Assembly: GCA_036376915.1 (NCBI GenBank)
Contig: DASUZK010000084.1
Span: 1-15,342 of the forward strand
DNA from: VRUE01 sp036376915
GTDB taxonomy: Bacteria > Actinomycetota > Thermoleophilia > Solirubrobacterales > 70-9
DNA: 15,342 nucleotides
Direction: 5' to 3'
The notes under the pieces are model-generated. The model searched no databases, had not been told where the DNA came from, and was given only the letters and a program-made list of their open reading frames with translations. How positions within the stretch are numbered: position 1 is the first letter of the stretch; every line of letters begins with the position of its first letter. Positions 13,828 to 15,342 of the stretch are shown here, one piece after another. Both the position numbers and the translations under genes were made by a program.

Positions 13828-14691
13828 TCAGCGCTCGCAGCCGCGCTCGCGATCGAACCCCGCGCCGCCGGAGCAGAGGTCGAAGCTCCGTCCGCCGCGA
13901 AGGCGGTCGCTCCCCGCGTTGCCGGCCAAAACATCGCCGCCCCCGTTGCCCGCGAGGAGATCGGGGCCGCCGCGTCCGCGGAGCCGATCGCCTCCTGAGC
14001 CGCCAAAGACCCGGTCCGCAGCGGGTCCGGCGTTGACGCGATCGTTGCCGCCGCCGGCGCAGACCAGGTCACGGCCCGAGAGGCCGAAGATCGTGTCGGC
14101 ACCTCGCAGGCCAACGATCGTGTCGGGCCCGGCGGTACCGACCAAGCGGTCCGGACCAGGCGTCCCAGGCACCGTCGCGGTTACCCCGCGGCAGCTGGGA
14201 ACCTGGGCGGGCGCCGTTACCTGAGTCGAGGTCGTCGCTTTGTCATTGGTCGCGATGGGATCGCTCTCGAGCGAGTCGACCGAGGCAGTGTTCGCGATCG
14301 TGCCCGCCTTCGTCGGTCGTACCTGGATTGTCACGCTCACGGCATTCGCTTTGGTTGGATCGGCCGCCAGGTTGCCCAGGTTGCAGATGACCCGCTTGCC
14401 TTTCTGCTCGCAGCTCCCGCTGCTCGTCGAGGCCGAGAGGAAGGTCGCGTGGCTGGGGAGCTCATCGGTCGCCGTCACTCCCGTTGCATCCTGAGGACCG
14501 AGGTTGGTCACCTGGATGGCATAGGTGAGGACGGCGCCGACGAACACCGGGTCTGGGCTGTCGGACTTGACAATCCCCAAATCCGCGACGTCGCCGGGCG
14601 CGGTATCGGCCGCGGGCGCGTACACCACCGCCAACGCGAGCGCAGCCAACGCCAGCAGAGCAATAGGCATCTGTCGTCTCGATCTGGACAC
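13828..14691 (-). CDS. Secreted DUF11-domain protein with RTX-type calcium-binding repeats
   Basis: A 287-aa exported protein. Residues 1 to about 28 are a signal peptide (basic SRSRRQ, then an Ala/Leu core, APA near the cut). Residues about 36-155 are a DUF11-type immunoglobulin-like domain, with Y-A-I-Q-V-T-N-L-G-P at 57-66, A-T-G-V-T-A-T-D-E-L-P at 69-79 and N-T-A-S-V at 134-138. Residues about 176-275 are degenerate nonapeptide RTX repeats of the form G-G-x-G-x-D-x-L, about nine to ten units, expected to bind calcium as a beta-roll. There is no LPxTG or C-terminal membrane anchor, so it is probably released or loosely surface-bound. GTG 14691 includes the basic n-region; ATG 14670 is an alternative. 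It is divergent from purF and shows no functional link to purines. Confidence 0.86.
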   Translation of the reverse strand: MSRSRRQMPIALLALAALALAVVYAPAADTAPGDVADLGIVKSDSPDPVFVGAVLTYAIQVTNLGPQDATGVTATDELPSHATFLSASTSSGSCEQKGKRVICNLGNLAADPTKANAVSVTIQVRPTKAGTIANTASVDSLESDPIATNDKATTSTQVTAPAQVPSCRGVTATVPGTPGPDRLVGTAGPDTIVGLRGADTIFGLSGRDLVCAGGGNDRVNAGPAADRVFGGSGGDRLRGRGGPDLLAGNGGGDVLAGNAGSDRLRGGRSFDLCSGGAGFDRERGCER

Positions 14692-14698
14692 CGACGCT

Positions 14699-14704
14699 TT
14701 CGTA
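14699..14704 (-). promoter_or_regulatory. Candidate -10 box (TACGAA) for the RTX-protein gene
   Basis: Read on the minus strand, TACGAA is followed by 7 bases and then the GTG at 14691. It matches TAnnnT except for the last base. No ribosome binding site is visible, so this would be another leaderless start. Confidence 0.3.
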
Positions 14705-14755
14705 CCCCCGCCGCGGGTCCCTCAAAACAACCGTCGAACGATCGTCCGTCGCTGG

Positions 14756-14761
14756 TACCCT
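14756..14761 (+). promoter_or_regulatory. Candidate -10 box (TACCCT) for purF
   Basis: TACCCT has a weak -35 candidate, TCGAAC at 14734-14739, 16 bases upstream. Transcription would start near 14768 and give a leader of about 65 bases, unlike the leaderless purC and purS. Confidence 0.35.
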
Positions 14762-14796
14762 CCGCGGGTAGGCAGTCCGCCTGCGCGTCACGTCCT

Positions 14797-14820
14797 TTTC
14801 GACCGCGATTTCGACCGCGA
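14797..14820 (+). repeat. Perfect 12-base tandem repeat in the purF leader
   Basis: The unit TTTCGACCGCGA occurs twice in direct succession, at 14797-14808 and 14809-14820. The second copy runs into the purF ribosome binding site GAGGAAG (14819-14825). It could be a regulator or RNA-binding site, or a chance duplication. Confidence 0.6.
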
Positions 14821-14832
14821 GGAAGCACGCGC

Positions 14833-15342
14833 TTGACTCCGCCCCAGGGGCAGCAGATAGACCGCGATGGCCCGCGCGAGGAATGCGGGGTGTTCGGCGT
14901 ATACGCACCCGGGCACGACGTCGCCCGCCTCGCCTACTTCAGCCTCTACGCGCTGCAGCACCGCGGCCAGGAGTCGGCCGGGATCGCCACTTGCGAGGGC
15001 GGCCACATCACGACGCTGCGCGACTCGGGCCTCGTCTCCCAGGTCTTCGACGAGGAGAAGCTGCGGGCGCTGGAGGGCGACATGGCGATCGGCCACGTGC
15101 GCTACTCGACCACCGGCGGCGGCTCCTGGGAGAACGCCCAGCCGGTCTGGCGCGACGACGGTCGCGAGCTGGCGCTCGCCCACAACGGCAACCTGACCAA
15201 CGCGGTCGAGCTCTGGGCCGAGCTGAAGGAGCGCGGCATCGCCTTCCGCGGCACCTCCGACTCGGAGATCATCGCCGCGCTGCTCTCCTCCAACGAGGGC
15301 AAGCTGATCGAGGACGCGGTCACCGACGTGATGCCGCGCCTG
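14833..15342 (+). CDS. purF: Amidophosphoribosyltransferase, 5' part (runs off the window)
   Basis: The first 170 residues of the committed enzyme of purine synthesis, which makes phosphoribosylamine from PRPP and glutamine. The start is TTG 14833, with GAGGAAG 7 bases upstream. A 17-residue leader (M-T-P-P-Q-G-Q-Q, then D-R-D-G-P-R-E-E) precedes Cys18 in C-G-V-F-G-V-Y, so the protein should be made as a propeptide and cut to expose the N-terminal nucleophile cysteine, as in Bacillus-type enzymes. Other Ntn-glutaminase motifs follow: L-Q-H-R-G-Q-E-S-A-G-I-A, G-H-V-R-Y-S-T-T-G, A-H-N-G-N-L-T-N and G-T-S-D-S-E-I-I. The phosphoribosyltransferase half lies beyond the right edge. It is the only purine gene here with a long leader, which would suit separate control. 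Confidence 0.96.
   Translation, partial: MTPPQGQQIDRDGPREECGVFGVYAPGHDVARLAYFSLYALQHRGQESAGIATCEGGHITTLRDSGLVSQVFDEEKLRALEGDMAIGHVRYSTTGGGSWENAQPVWRDDGRELALAHNGNLTNAVELWAELKERGIAFRGTSDSEIIAALLSSNEGKLIEDAVTDVMPRL

Noticed and set aside
1..15342. CRISPR array, tRNA or rRNA genes, transposase genes
   Set aside because: No regularly spaced repeats, cloverleaf-like sequences, conserved rRNA stretches or transposase motifs were seen.

Overview
The window is GC-rich and densely packed, and reads as the chromosome of a high-GC actinobacterium. The scattered purine gene order, a GYD-domain gene ahead of purD and a secreted DUF11/RTX-repeat protein suggest the class Thermoleophilia (Solirubrobacterales type). 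That placement is inferred from gene content, not from a marker gene. No rRNA, tRNA, CRISPR array or transposase gene was recognised.

The backbone is de novo purine synthesis: purD, purE, purB, purC, purS, purQ and purL, plus the 5' end of purF running off the right edge. These enzymes cover most steps from PRPP to AMP. PurS, PurQ and PurL are the three subunits of FGAM synthase and overlap by 1 and 4 bases. purN/purT, purM, purH and purK are not in the window.

Layout from left to right: (1) 153-2710, a VirB8/TcpC-like membrane protein translationally coupled to a large secreted peptidoglycan hydrolase. (2) 2725-2829, a long perfect inverted repeat. (3) 2872-6344, GYD protein, purD, purE, a G/C-run hairpin, then purB. 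(4) 6348-6997 on the minus strand, a VapBC-type toxin-antitoxin pair with an inverted-repeat operator. (5) 7079-7381, a small thioredoxin-fold (GST N-terminal-like) protein that converges on a cytochrome P450 (7378-8706, minus). (6) 8724-8823, a second, 25-bp-arm palindromic element between the divergent P450 and purC. (7) purC (8859-9707), overlapped at its 3' end by a convergent cupin gene. (8) purS-purQ-purL (10352-13442), closed by a strong hairpin terminator. (9) On the minus strand, a tiny membrane protein and a secreted DUF11/RTX protein. (10) purF from 14833, partial.

Two expression patterns stand out. Several promoter-proximal genes (GST-like, purC, purS, cupin, probably the RTX protein) have a TAnnnT-like -10 box only 6-9 bases before the start codon and no ribosome binding site, which predicts leaderless mRNAs. 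GYD, purE, purB, purF and the small membrane protein carry visible Shine-Dalgarno sequences, while several operon-internal genes are coupled by overlap. Convergent genes are packed with 3-base gaps or overlaps of 4-20 bases and no terminator. There is no intergenic stretch longer than about 155 bases; the longer gaps hold palindromes or divergent promoters.
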